This document shows positions 1-6,044 of a stretch of 6,769 bases of DNA, in pieces (position 1 is the stretch's first letter; every line of letters starts with the position of its first letter). The DNA lies in assembly GCA_023453655.1 (NCBI GenBank), contig JAEXTE010000289.1, positions 1 to 6,769 of the forward strand, written 5' to 3'. The position numbers and the translations under genes were made by a program. The stretch comes from Pseudomonadota bacterium (GTDB lineage: Bacteria; Pseudomonadota; Gammaproteobacteria; Xanthomonadales; Xanthomonadaceae). Under the pieces are notes generated by a model that did not search any database, had not been told where the DNA came from, and saw only the letters and a program-made list of their open reading frames with translations.

Positions 1-495
1 CGGCCCACCGACGCGCCGCGGCTGTCGCTGCGCCGGCCCGACCAGTGGCACGTCACCCTGTGCTTCGTCGCACGCGAGTTCGACGACGCCCTGGTGGCGG
101 CGACAGGGGACGCGCTCGCGTCCGCAGCGGCGCTGGTACCGCCGCACGGGTTCGGCATCGAACGCCTGGCGGTCTGGCGCCACGCTGGCGCCCTGGTCGC
201 CCTGCCGCGGCCCGGCTCGCTGCTGCAGGTCCTGTGCGACGCCCACCGGGATGCGCTGCGCGAGTCCGGTATCCGCCCGCAGGAGGCGACCACCCAGCCG
301 CATGTGACGCTGGCCTATCTGGAGCGCGGCGCGCCGCCGCAGCCCTGGGTGGAGCAGGTCGACTGCAGCGGCGAAGCGCTGCGGGTCGAGGCGTTCGAAC
401 TGCTGTTCAACGCTGGCGGCCGCTACCAGGCGCTTGGCGAATGGGCACTGCACGGCACCTCGCCGCCCACGCAGCGCCAGCCTGGACTGTTCTGA
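1..495 (+). CDS. thpR: RNA 2',3'-cyclic phosphodiesterase (2'-5' RNA ligase family), 5'-truncated
   Basis: The reading frame is open from base 1, so the start lies upstream of the window; 164 codons are visible and the stop is TGA at 493-495. It carries the two HxTx signatures that define the 2H phosphoesterase superfamily: HVTL at visible codons 17-20 (inside RPDQWHVTLCFV) and HVTL at codons 101-104. Their 84-residue spacing is close to that of ThpR/LigT, and about 15-25 N-terminal residues are probably missing. Family members open 2',3'-cyclic phosphates on RNA ends to 2'-phosphates and can reversibly form 2'-5' linkages in vitro; the protein is cytosolic and its physiological substrate is poorly defined. 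The DUF2127 gene follows after 5 bases, suggesting co-transcription. An internal ATG at 94 would remove the first catalytic histidine, so it is not the real start. The family call is firm; the exact substrate is inferred. Confidence 0.88.
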   Translation, partial: RPTDAPRLSLRRPDQWHVTLCFVAREFDDALVAATGDALASAAALVPPHGFGIERLAVWRHAGALVALPRPGSLLQVLCDAHRDALRESGIRPQEATTQPHVTLAYLERGAPPQPWVEQVDCSGEALRVEAFELLFNAGGRYQALGEWALHGTSPPTQRQPGLF

Positions 496-500
496 CCGCC

Positions 501-974
501 ATGCACGCCCCCGCCGACCTTGCCGCCCTGCCCGCAACGGGCAATGCCGACCCTGCGCTGCGCGCGGTGGCGCTCTTCGAAGCGGCCAAAGGCGTCGTGT
601 CGCTGGTCGGCGCCGGCGCGCTGGCCTTTGCCGGCGCGGCGCGGCTGCAGCTGTGGGCCGGGATGCTGCTCACCCGCATCCAGGGCCACGCGCCCGGCAC
701 AGGCTGGCTGCAGCGGATGATCAGCGCCGACTCGATCCGGCTGGTCGCGCTCGCCATCGCCGCCTACGGCCTGTTGCGCCTGGTCGAGGCCTGGGGCCTG
801 TGGCGCGCACGCGCCTGGGCGTCGTGGCTGGGCTGCGTGTCCGCCGCGCTCTACCTGCCGTTCGAGGTGCACGCGCTGGTCCGCCATCCGGGCTGGATCG
901 CGGCGACGGTGCTGGCGATCAACCTCGTGATCGTCGCGATCCTGGGTCGCGACCTGCTGCGACGCCGACGCTGA
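501..974 (+). CDS. DUF2127 family small integral membrane protein
   Basis: This is a 157-residue hydrophobic protein of unknown function. The N-terminal stretch LRAVALFEAAKGVVSLVGAG (about residues 20-39) and the later EAWGLWRARAWASWLGCVSA region (about 96-115), followed by LYLPFEV, resemble the conserved blocks of DUF2127 proteins. Probable membrane segments lie at about 21-47, 78-100, 105-127 and 131-150, and the C-terminus is a basic RRRR tail likely to be cytoplasmic. I chose ATG 501 because it begins 5 bases after the thpR stop and leaves about 20 residues before the conserved block. There is no purine-rich Shine-Dalgarno sequence, so translation may be coupled to thpR. An in-frame ATG at 441 would overlap thpR and add 20 non-conserved residues. 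The gene ends 24 bases from the convergent DAHP synthase gene. Family assignment rests on remembered motifs; no function is claimed. Confidence 0.78.
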   Translation: MHAPADLAALPATGNADPALRAVALFEAAKGVVSLVGAGALAFAGAARLQLWAGMLLTRIQGHAPGTGWLQRMISADSIRLVALAIAAYGLLRLVEAWGLWRARAWASWLGCVSAALYLPFEVHALVRHPGWIAATVLAINLVIVAILGRDLLRRRR

Positions 975-986
975 GGCCGGCGTCGC
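959..986. other. Inverted repeat at the convergent gene junction
   Basis: A perfect 9-bp inverted repeat (GCGACGCCG at 959-967 with CGGCGTCGC at 978-986, 10-base loop) spans the stop codon of the DUF2127 gene and the junction with the convergent DAHP synthase gene. No T-run follows on either strand, so it is not a canonical intrinsic terminator. It could still act as a bidirectional barrier or a 3'-end protecting hairpin. In DNA this GC-rich it may also be chance. Confidence 0.4.
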
Positions 987-998
987 GTCAGCCTCCGG

Positions 999-2393
999 TC
1001 AGGCGCTGACCGGCGGATTGAGCTGGGCGTGCTTGCGCACGATCAGCATTGCCGTTTCCAGCGCCTGCTCGTAGTTCAGGCGCGGATCGACCGTCGAGCG
1101 GTAGGCGCGCTCCAGGTCCACTTCGGTGAGCGCGCGCGCACCGCCAGTGCACTCGGTGACATCTTCGCCGGTCAGCTCCAGGTGCACGCCACCCAGGCGC
1201 GTGCCGGCGGCGGCATGGATGTCGAACGACTGCTCGATCTCGCTGCGGATGTTGTCGAAGCGGCGCGTCTTGTAGCCGTTGCTGGTGGACTCGGTGTTGC
1301 CGTGCATCGCATCGCAGATCCACAGCACGCGGCGCCCTTCGCGCTTCACCGCCTCGAGCAGCGGCGGCAGCTTGCTGGCGACCTCGGCCGCGCCCATGCG
1401 ATGGATCAGGCCGAGTCGGCCCGGTTCGTCGTCCGGGTTGAGCACGTCGATCAGGCGCAGCAGCTGGTCGACCGTCGCGCTGGGGCCGACCTTGACCGCG
1501 ATCGGGTTGCGGATGCCGCGGAAGTATTCGGTGTGCGCGCCGTCCAGCGCGGCCGTGCGCATTCCGACCCACGGGAAATGCGTGCTGAGGTTGAACCAGC
1601 CCCACTGGCGCGGCACCTGGCGCGTCTGCGTTTCCTCGTAGGGCAGCAGCAGCGCCTCGTGCGAGGTGTAGAAATCGACGCGGTTGAGGCTGTGGATCTG
1701 CCGCCCGGCCAGCGTTTCCATGAAGCGCACGGCATCGCCGATGCCGGCCACCATCTTCTGGTATTCGCCCGCCAGCGGCGCTTGCGACACCCAGCCCAGG
1801 CCCCAGTACTCGGGATGGTGCAGGTCGGCGAAGCCGCCGTCGATCAGCGAACGCACGAAGTTCATCGTCATCGCCGAACGCGCGTGCGCCTTGACCATGC
1901 GCCGCGGGTCCGGCACGCGGGCCTCGGCGGTGAACGCCGGGCCGTTGACGATGTCGCCGCGGTAGCTCGGCAGTTCCACGCCGTCGCGCAGCTCGGTACC
2001 GGCCGAGCGCGGCTTGGCGTACTGGCCCGCGAAGCGGCCCACGCGCACCACCGGCAGCTTCATGCCGTGCACCAGGACCAGGCTCATCTGCAGCAGCACC
2101 TTGAGCCGGTTGGAGATGATCTCCGAGCTGCATTCGGCGAAGTTCTCGGCGCAGTCGCCGCCCTGCAGCAGGAAGCGCTTGCCTTCCTGCGCCTCGGCCA
2201 GCTGCTGCTTGAGCGCCAGGATCTCGCGCGAGGTCACCAGCGGCGGCAGCCGGCGCAGTTCGTCCTGCACCTCGCCCAGCGCCGCCTCGTCCGGATACGC
2301 CGGCATCTGCAGCGCCGGGCGCGAACGCCAGCTGCCTGGATGCCAATCTTCGGGGAGGTTCACGGCCTGGAGGTTGCGATCTGCGCTTTGCAT
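999..2393 (-). CDS. aroG: Class II 3-deoxy-7-phosphoheptulonate (DAHP) synthase
   Basis: This cytosolic enzyme condenses phosphoenolpyruvate and erythrose 4-phosphate to DAHP, the first committed step of the shikimate/aromatic amino acid pathway. The 464-residue protein is full length for the class II (AroAII, plant-type) family, which is unrelated in sequence to E. coli AroF/G/H. Visible blocks are LLQGGDCAE (75-83), GRFAGQYAKPRS (119-130), HPEYWGLGW (193-201), SHEALLLPYE (244-253), GIRNPIAVKVGP (293-304), DAMHGNT (361-367), GGVHLELTGEDVTECTGG (401-418) and DPRLN (436-440). The four metal ligands known from the Mycobacterium tuberculosis enzyme map to Cys81, His364, Glu406 and Asp436. HPEYWGLGW is plant-like rather than mycobacterial. 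The start ATG has no obvious Shine-Dalgarno sequence, but the next in-frame Met (residue 30) would cut into the conserved N-terminal region. dsbB lies 71 bases upstream. The symbol aroG follows mycobacterial and xanthomonad usage; aroAII is equivalent. Confidence 0.95.
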   Translation of the reverse strand: MQSADRNLQAVNLPEDWHPGSWRSRPALQMPAYPDEAALGEVQDELRRLPPLVTSREILALKQQLAEAQEGKRFLLQGGDCAENFAECSSEIISNRLKVLLQMSLVLVHGMKLPVVRVGRFAGQYAKPRSAGTELRDGVELPSYRGDIVNGPAFTAEARVPDPRRMVKAHARSAMTMNFVRSLIDGGFADLHHPEYWGLGWVSQAPLAGEYQKMVAGIGDAVRFMETLAGRQIHSLNRVDFYTSHEALLLPYEETQTRQVPRQWGWFNLSTHFPWVGMRTAALDGAHTEYFRGIRNPIAVKVGPSATVDQLLRLIDVLNPDDEPGRLGLIHRMGAAEVASKLPPLLEAVKREGRRVLWICDAMHGNTESTSNGYKTRRFDNIRSEIEQSFDIHAAAGTRLGGVHLELTGEDVTECTGGARALTEVDLERAYRSTVDPRLNYEQALETAMLIVRKHAQLNPPVSA

Positions 2394-2416
2394 GGGAGTG
2401 CCCGGTACGAACAGGC

Positions 2417-2445
2417 ATGGTGCGCCGCTTGCTGCGGCGCGTCAA
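2417..2445 (-). promoter_or_regulatory. Candidate DAHP synthase promoter with a dyad in its spacer
   Basis: In the 71-base gap after dsbB the minus strand reads TTGACG (2445-2440, 5 of 6 to the -35 consensus), then 17 bases, then CACCAT (2422-2417, only 3 of 6 to the -10 consensus). A perfect 7-bp inverted repeat (GCGCCGC/GCGGCGC, arms 2422-2428 and 2434-2440, 5-base loop) almost exactly fills the spacer. It could be an operator for a repressor, an RNA hairpin after dsbB if the two genes are co-transcribed, or chance. No T-run follows it, so it is not a standard terminator. Confidence 0.3.
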
Positions 2446-2464
2446 TTTCAGCTGCAACAGCCGA

Positions 2465-2965
2465 CTAGGCGCGACGACGCAGGCCTGCGTGCAGCCCCCA
2501 AAAACCCAGCAGGACGAACCAGATCAGGCTCCACCACGGCATCGACAGGCCGAGCAAGGTCCAGTCGACCGCGCCGCAGTCGCCGGTGCCGGTGAGCACC
2601 TGGCGGATCAGGCTGGGCGTGTCCATCGTCTCGCGCATGAAGGTGAACGGGGCGCCGCAGGCCGGGATCTCCGGCGGGAACAGCTGGAGCCACACGTGGC
2701 GTCCCGCAATGCCGATGCCCACCGCCGCAGCGGCCAGCGCGAGCAGCGCCCACAGCTGTTGGCCGCCCCGCGCACGCGGCGCGAACACGCCGGCCAGCAG
2801 CATCACCAGCCCCAGCGCCGCGAACGCGATGCGCTGGAAGATGCACAGCGGACACGGCTGGAGGCCCCAGGCGAACTGGCTGTAGATCGCGAAACCGATG
2901 AGCGCGAAACAGATGGCCGCACCGGCCAGCATCTGCGAACGGAACGACCAGCGGAGAGGATTCAT
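2465..2965 (-). CDS. dsbB: Disulfide bond formation protein B (DsbA:quinone oxidoreductase)
   Basis: DsbB is an inner-membrane protein that reoxidises periplasmic DsbA and passes the electrons to ubiquinone. The 166-residue product matches the usual length and four-helix layout: membrane segments at about 11-32, 43-62, 70-90 and 139-160. The first periplasmic loop carries the active CxxC as PCPLC (Cys38, Cys41). Arg45 follows at the spacing of E. coli Arg48, which is involved in quinone binding. The second periplasmic loop holds the other disulfide pair, Cys103 (PACGAPF) and Cys130 (GDCGAVDW). An extra Cys19 sits in helix 1. I chose ATG 2965, beginning MNPLRW, because AAGG lies 6 bases upstream and the hydrophobic helix follows directly; longer in-frame starts at 2995 and 3046 add a non-conserved leader and overlap a likely -10 element. 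The gene follows the ribosomal operon terminator, so it is an independent unit. Confidence 0.95.
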   Translation of the reverse strand: MNPLRWSFRSQMLAGAAICFALIGFAIYSQFAWGLQPCPLCIFQRIAFAALGLVMLLAGVFAPRARGGQQLWALLALAAAAVGIGIAGRHVWLQLFPPEIPACGAPFTFMRETMDTPSLIRQVLTGTGDCGAVDWTLLGLSMPWWSLIWFVLLGFWGLHAGLRRRA

Positions 2966-2993
2966 GGGCGCCTTGGGCTTGGACACAGGCCGC

Positions 2994-2999
2994 ATTATC
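2994..2999 (-). promoter_or_regulatory. Candidate -10 element for dsbB
   Basis: GATAAT on the minus strand matches 5 of 6 bases of the TATAAT consensus in an otherwise GC-rich gap, and would give a leader of about 20 bases before the dsbB ATG at 2965. I find no convincing -35 hexamer at 16-18 bases spacing. The rest of 2966-3150, between the terminator and dsbB, shows nothing else I can support. Confidence 0.35.
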
Positions 3000-3150
3000 G
3001 CCGCTGCCCGGTACCGAGCGCACGCGACTGGACGTGTCGGCGGCACGGCTCGCCGGAGACCTGCGGCCTGCCCGCCCCGCAGACGATACGCACCGGGCTG
3101 GCGCGCGCGACAAGAGCGGGGACATCGCGCCTGCGGGGTTACGGCGCCCG

Positions 3151-3182
3151 AAAAGCAGAAACCCCGGCCGGGCCGGGGTTTC
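3151..3182 (-). terminator. Rho-independent terminator of the rpsM-rplQ operon
   Basis: Read on the minus strand, a perfect 11-bp stem (arms 3182-3172 and 3168-3158, GAAACCCCGGC pairing with GCCGGGGTTTC, 3-base loop) is followed by TGCTTTT (3157-3151). It begins 23 bases after the rplQ stop codon. A strong GC stem followed by a T-run on the coding strand is the classic intrinsic terminator form. It separates the ribosomal operon from dsbB. The plus strand lacks a T-run after the stem, so it is directional. Confidence 0.9.
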
Positions 3183-3205
3183 GCATCACATCCTGCGGAG
3201 GCTGC

Positions 3206-3580
3206 TTACTCGGCCGCCGCCTGCGGGCGATCCACCAGCTCCACGTACGCCATCGGCGCGTTGTCGCCGGCGCGGAAGCCGCACTTGAGGATGCGGAGAT
3301 AGCCACCCGGACGCGCGGCGTAGCGCGGGCCCAGCGTGGTGAACAGGTTGCCGACCGCTTCCTTGTCGCGCAGGCGCGAGAAGGCCAGGCGGCGGTTGGC
3401 GACGCTGTCGACCTTGCCCAGGGTGATCAGCGGCTCGGCGACGCGGCGCAGTTCCTTGGCCTTGGGCAGGGTGGTCTTGATCAGTTCGTGCTTGAACAGC
3501 GAGGCGGCCATGTTGGTGAACATCGCCTGGCGGTGGGCGCTGGTGCGGTTGAACTTGCGACCGGCTTTCTGGTGACGCAT
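3206..3580 (-). CDS. rplQ: 50S ribosomal protein L17
   Basis: L17 is a large-subunit protein located near the peptide exit tunnel region. The 124-residue product aligns along its whole length with bacterial L17: [12 protein letters not shown] at the start, [13 protein letters not shown] (16-28), [20 protein letters not shown] (34-53), VANRRLAF and, near the end, [22 protein letters not shown]. It is three residues shorter than the E. coli protein, the difference falling in the alanine/glutamate-rich C-terminus. The Shine-Dalgarno AAGGA at 3594-3590 lies 9 bases before the ATG and is preceded by a run of six T on the coding strand. It is the last gene of the operon, but it is separated from rpoA by an unusually long 267-base gap. 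It ends just before the intrinsic terminator. Confidence 0.98.
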   Translation of the reverse strand: MRHQKAGRKFNRTSAHRQAMFTNMAASLFKHELIKTTLPKAKELRRVAEPLITLGKVDSVANRRLAFSRLRDKEAVGNLFTTLGPRYAARPGGYLRILKCGFRAGDNAPMAYVELVDRPQAAAE

Positions 3581-3589
3581 GGTCTGGAT

Positions 3590-3603
3590 TCCTTAGGAAA
3601 AAA
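3590..3603 (-). promoter_or_regulatory. rplQ ribosome binding site with upstream U-tract
   Basis: On the minus strand TTTTTT (3603-3598) is followed by CCTA and AAGGA (3594-3590), 9 bases before the rplQ ATG. The T-run has no strong hairpin directly before it, so it is unlikely to be a terminator. A U-rich patch upstream of a Shine-Dalgarno sequence can favour ribosome loading through protein S1; that role here is inference. Confidence 0.5.
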
Positions 3604-3662
3604 GTGTGGAGCCTTGGACGTCTGTGTCGCCTTCCTGGCGCTGTATGCGGACTGCGGGTGGT

Positions 3663-3706
3663 CCTTGCCGGCGTCCCTTGCCGGTCGTGCCGCGGGCTTG
3701 TGCCCG
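3663..3706. repeat. Short direct repeat and small hairpins in the rpoA-rplQ gap
   Basis: CCTTGCCGG occurs at 3663-3671 and again at 3676-3684, a 13-base period. The same bases can fold as a 5-bp stem (3668-3672 with 3680-3684). Immediately next to it is another 5-bp hairpin, CGGGC-TTGT-GCCCG at 3693-3706. These are weak individually and are recorded because they continue the structured character of the gap. Confidence 0.35.
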
Positions 3707-3745
3707 TCGGGCGGGTGTTGCAATGACTACGGTGAAACCGGGGCT

Positions 3746-3757
3746 GCCATCCATGGC
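3746..3757. repeat. Palindrome GCCATCCATGGC in the rpoA-rplQ gap
   Basis: The element GCCAT-CC-ATGGC is an imperfect-centre palindrome with 5-bp arms. On the minus strand it contains GGATGGC, the same core found in the stronger hairpins at 3785-3806 and 6700-6716. This points to related intergenic palindromes rather than coding sequence. Confidence 0.45.
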
Positions 3758-3784
3758 GCAACTGCGCGGAATTCGGAACCCCCG

Positions 3785-3806
3785 GCCCGGCCATCCGTGG
3801 CCGGGC
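3785..3806. repeat. 9-bp perfect hairpin between rpoA and rplQ
   Basis: GCCCGGCCA (3785-3793) pairs perfectly with TGGCCGGGC (3798-3806) around a 4-base loop. It lies in the 267-base rpoA-rplQ gap and has no following T-run, so it is not a standard terminator. Its inner part CGGCCATCCG(T)GGCCG matches the palindrome at 6701-6715 except for one inserted T, which suggests a shared repeat. In the mRNA it could protect or define the rpoA 3' end. Confidence 0.55.
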
Positions 3807-3813
3807 GTTCGGC

Positions 3814-3844
3814 AGCGCGCGAGCCAGCGGCTCGCAAGCGCGCT
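3814..3844. other. Bulged hairpin abutting the rpoA stop codon
   Basis: GCGAGCC (3819-3825) pairs with GGCTCGC (3829-3835) around a 3-base loop. After a four-base bulge (AAGC, 3836-3839) the stem is extended by AGCGC (3814-3818) with GCGCT (3840-3844). The base of the stem is 3 bases from the rpoA stop at 3850-3848. It is well placed to be a 3'-end stabiliser or RNase processing site for rpoA mRNA. No T-run follows on the minus strand. Confidence 0.5.
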
Positions 3845-3847
3845 ACC

Positions 3848-4846
3848 TCACCCAAGCATCCCGTGGGCCGAGACGCCGGCCGGCGGCCAGTTCTCGAGCT
3901 TCATGCCGAGCGACAGGCCACGCTGGGCCAGCACTTCCTTGATCTCGGTGAGCGACTTCTTGCCCAGGTTCGGGGTCTTGAGCAGCTCGACCTCGGTCTT
4001 CTGGATCAGGTCGCCGATGTAGTAGATGCTCTCGGCCTTGAGGCAGTTGGCCGAACGCACGGTCAGCTCGAGGTCGTCGATCGGACGCAGCAGGATCGGG
4101 TCGACGCCCGGGGTCTGCGCCTTCTGGCCGCCGCGGTCGCGGTGGGTGAAGTCGCCGAACACGCTCAGCTGGTCGGTGAGGATGTCGGCGGCGGTGCGCA
4201 CGGCTTCCTCGGCGTCGATCGTGCCGTTGGTCTCGATGTCCAGGACCAGCTTGTCCAGGTCGGTGCGCTGTTCGACGCGGGCGGCCTCGACTTCATAGGC
4301 CACGCGGCGGACCGGCGAGAACGACGCGTCCAGCATCAGGCGACCGATGGCGCGGGTCTCTTCGTCCGGACGACGACGGGCGGCGGCCGGCTGGTAGCCG
4401 AAACCGCGCTCGATCTTCAGGCGGATGTTGAGCTGGGTGTCCTTGGTCAGGTGCGCGATCACGTGGTCGGGATTGAGGATCTCGACGTTGTGGTCGGTCT
4501 TGATGTCGGCGGCGGTGACGACGCCGGGGCCCGACTTGCTCAGCGTGAGCGTCGAGCTCTCGCCCGTGCCCATGCGGATCGCGACGTCCTTGAGGTTGAG
4601 CAGCACCTCGAGCACGTCTTCCTGCAGGCCTTCGATCGTGCTGTACTCGTGCAGCACGCCGTCGATCTCGACTTCGGTGATCGCGAAGCCGGGGATCGAC
4701 GAGAGGAGCACGCGGCGAAGCGCGTTGCCCAGGGTATGGCCATAGCCGCGCTCCAGCGGCTCGATCACGACCTTCGCGCGATTGCCGGCGAGGCGTTCGA
4801 TCTGGGGACCACGGGGGCGCAGGACCTGGTTGGCGGTAACAGTCAT
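3848..4846 (-). CDS. rpoA: DNA-directed RNA polymerase subunit alpha
   Basis: Alpha dimerises to nucleate RNA polymerase assembly and contacts upstream promoter DNA and activators. The 332-residue product is full length. The N-terminal domain (about 1-233) has [20 protein letters not shown] (26-45) with Arg45, the assembly residue of E. coli alpha, and the beta/beta' contact region [33 protein letters not shown] (168-200). A linker at about 234-249 ([15 protein letters not shown]) leads to the C-terminal domain (about 250-332), with [16 protein letters not shown]. Arg264, Asn267 and Gly295-Lys297 correspond to the E. coli UP-element contacts R265, N268 and G296-K298. The start ATG 4846 ([11 protein letters not shown]) has AGGAG at 4862-4858, 11 bases upstream; the frame stays open further upstream but is not alpha sequence. 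Gaps of 146 bases upstream and 267 downstream, both hairpin-rich, set it apart from its tightly packed ribosomal neighbours. Confidence 0.99.
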   Translation of the reverse strand: MTVTANQVLRPRGPQIERLAGNRAKVVIEPLERGYGHTLGNALRRVLLSSIPGFAITEVEIDGVLHEYSTIEGLQEDVLEVLLNLKDVAIRMGTGESSTLTLSKSGPGVVTAADIKTDHNVEILNPDHVIAHLTKDTQLNIRLKIERGFGYQPAAARRRPDEETRAIGRLMLDASFSPVRRVAYEVEAARVEQRTDLDKLVLDIETNGTIDAEEAVRTAADILTDQLSVFGDFTHRDRGGQKAQTPGVDPILLRPIDDLELTVRSANCLKAESIYYIGDLIQKTEVELLKTPNLGKKSLTEIKEVLAQRGLSLGMKLENWPPAGVSAHGMLG

Positions 4847-4863
4847 ATTCGTAGCGTCTCCTG

Positions 4864-4948
4864 CAGGGCCACCGCATCCGTCGACGCGTGGCCCTGGACG
4901 TTTGGAGCCCCTTGCTGGCAAGGGGTGGCCCGTGCGCAGGCACGGGCC
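4864..4948 (-). promoter_or_regulatory. Three tandem hairpins in the rpsD-rpoA gap
   Basis: In transcript order: a 9-bp perfect stem GGCCCGTGC/GCACGGGCC (arms 4948-4940 and 4935-4927, 4-base loop); a 7-bp perfect stem CCCCTTG/CAAGGGG (4925-4919 and 4914-4908, 4-base loop); and a 9-bp perfect stem CAGGGCCAC/GTGGCCCTG (4896-4888 and 4872-4864, 15-base loop). The last ends one base before the rpoA Shine-Dalgarno AGGAG (4862-4858). None is followed by a T-run. Such an array between genes of one operon could set the rpoA:ribosomal protein ratio by partial termination, cleavage or control of rpoA translation. The structures are visible in the sequence; the role is inference. Confidence 0.6.
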
Positions 4949-4992
4949 GGGGGAGTTGTTGCTGGTGCCGCGGGACGACCCGCCGCCAGTCC

Positions 4993-5628
4993 TTACTTCG
5001 AGTACAGCTCGACGATCAGCGCTTCGTTGATGTCGGCGGGCAGGTCGCCGCGGTCCGGGACCGCCTTGAACACGCCGCTGAACTTCTTCTGGTCGACTTC
5101 GACCCACGAAGGCGACAGGTCCATGCTGGACGAGACGGTCAGCGCTTCCTGGACGCGCATCTGCTTCTGCGCCTTCTCCGACAGCGCGATCGCGTCGCCG
5201 GCCTTGACCTGGTAGGACGGCAGGTTGACCGGCTTGCCGTTGACCGTGACGCCGCGGTGCGAGACCAGCTGGCGGGCGGCCGGACGGGTCACCGCGAAGC
5301 CCATGCGGTAGACGACGTTGTCCAGGCGGGTCTCGAGGAGCTGCAGCAGGTTCTCACCCGTGTTGCCCTTCTTGTTCGAGGCCTTCTTGTAGTAGTTGCG
5401 GAACTGGCGCTCCAGCAGGCCATAGATACGCTTGACCTTCTGCTTCTCGCGAAGCTGCAGGGCGTAGTCGGACAGCTTGCTGCGACGCGCGCCGGTGCCG
5501 GCGCCGTGCTGGCCGGGCTTCTGCTCCAGCTTGCACTTGGAGTCGAGCGCACGGGTCGGGGACTTGAGCGAGAGGTCGGCGCCTTCGCGGCGCGCGAGCT
5601 TGCAGGTGGGACCGATATAACGAGCCAT
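4993..5628 (-). CDS. rpsD: 30S ribosomal protein S4
   Basis: S4 is a primary 16S rRNA binder that starts 30S assembly, contributes to decoding accuracy and, in E. coli, represses translation of its own operon. The 211-residue product is colinear with E. coli S4 (206): N-terminal [20 protein letters not shown], then [12 protein letters not shown] (31-42), [22 protein letters not shown] and the S4 RNA-binding domain starting near residue 100 ([41 protein letters not shown]). It ends [14 protein letters not shown]. Only Cys9 and Cys32 are present, so it is the zinc-independent form rather than the four-cysteine type. The few extra residues lie around [10 protein letters not shown] (42-51) and before PSWVEVD. 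The Shine-Dalgarno GGGAG directly follows the rpsK stop, 9 bases before the ATG, with a 14-base intergenic gap. Confidence 0.98.
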   Translation of the reverse strand: MARYIGPTCKLARREGADLSLKSPTRALDSKCKLEQKPGQHGAGTGARRSKLSDYALQLREKQKVKRIYGLLERQFRNYYKKASNKKGNTGENLLQLLETRLDNVVYRMGFAVTRPAARQLVSHRGVTVNGKPVNLPSYQVKAGDAIALSEKAQKQMRVQEALTVSSSMDLSPSWVEVDQKKFSGVFKAVPDRGDLPADINEALIVELYSK

Positions 5629-5642
5629 TTCTTATCGCTCCC

Positions 5643-6032
5643 TTAGACGCGACGCTTCTTCGGCGGACGGCACCCGTTGTGCGGGATCGGCGTCACGTCG
5701 ATGATGTTGGTGATCTTGTAGCCCACGTTGTTCAACGAACGCACGGCCGACTCACGACCCGGGCCGGGGCCCTTGATGCGGACTTCCAGCGACTTCACGC
5801 CGTAGTCCAGCGCATCCTTGCCCGCCTTCTCGGCGGCCACCTGCGCGGCGAACGGGGTCGACTTGCGCGAACCGCGGAAACCCGCGCCGCCCGAGGTCGC
5901 CCACGACAGCGCGTTGCCCTGGCGGTCGGTGATCGTGATGATGGTGTTGTTGAACGAAGCGTGCACGTGCGCGATGCCGTCGGTGACGACGCGCTTGATC
6001 TTCTTCTTCTGCTTGGCAGCCGGCTTGGCCAT
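5643..6032 (-). CDS. rpsK: 30S ribosomal protein S11
   Basis: S11 lies on the 30S platform next to the mRNA exit region. The 129-residue product has the same length as E. coli S11 and matches throughout: a basic N-terminus ([16 protein letters not shown]), [18 protein letters not shown] (19-36), [20 protein letters not shown] (51-70), KGPGPGRES (87-95) and the C-terminal [18 protein letters not shown]. The Asn119-Gly120 pair is retained; this asparagine is the one reported to convert to isoaspartate in E. coli S11. The Shine-Dalgarno is TAAGGAG, in which TAA is the rpsM stop codon, 8 bases before the ATG. That overlap favours translational coupling with rpsM; the gap is 12 bases. Confidence 0.99.
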   Translation of the reverse strand: MAKPAAKQKKKIKRVVTDGIAHVHASFNNTIITITDRQGNALSWATSGGAGFRGSRKSTPFAAQVAAEKAGKDALDYGVKSLEVRIKGPGPGRESAVRSLNNVGYKITNIIDVTPIPHNGCRPPKKRRV

Positions 6033-6044
6033 GGTCTGGGCTCC

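Noticed and set aside
45..500. N-terminal extension of the DUF2127 frame back to 45
   Set aside because: The extension lies wholly inside thpR in another frame and is arginine/alanine-rich; DUF2127 homology begins after ATG 501.
988..2457. A 489-codon minus-strand frame overlapping the DAHP synthase gene
   Set aside because: It is the +1-shifted shadow of the real gene; the other frame holds every class II DAHP synthase motif and metal ligand.
1029..2468. A 479-codon plus-strand open frame antisense to the DAHP synthase gene
   Set aside because: It mirrors a clear, full-length enzyme gene; the product is rich in Arg, Ala, Gln and His with no family features.
3598..3603. Run of six T before rplQ as a terminator between rpoA and rplQ
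   Set aside because: The nearest stem is only 4 bp (3628-3640) and about 25 bases away, so there is no terminator hairpin; the run adjoins the rplQ Shine-Dalgarno sequence instead.
2417..5215. A 932-codon open frame on the plus strand across dsbB, rplQ and rpoA into rpsD
   Set aside because: It runs antisense to dsbB, rplQ and rpoA and part of rpsD and across their non-coding gaps. Its translation is low-complexity and rich in Arg, Gly and Ala with no recognisable domain. Long antisense frames are expected in GC-rich DNA because stop codons are scarce.
4993..5628. Zinc-binding S4 variant
   Set aside because: Only Cys9 and Cys32 are present; the other two cysteines of the zinc form are missing, so this is the ordinary zinc-free type.
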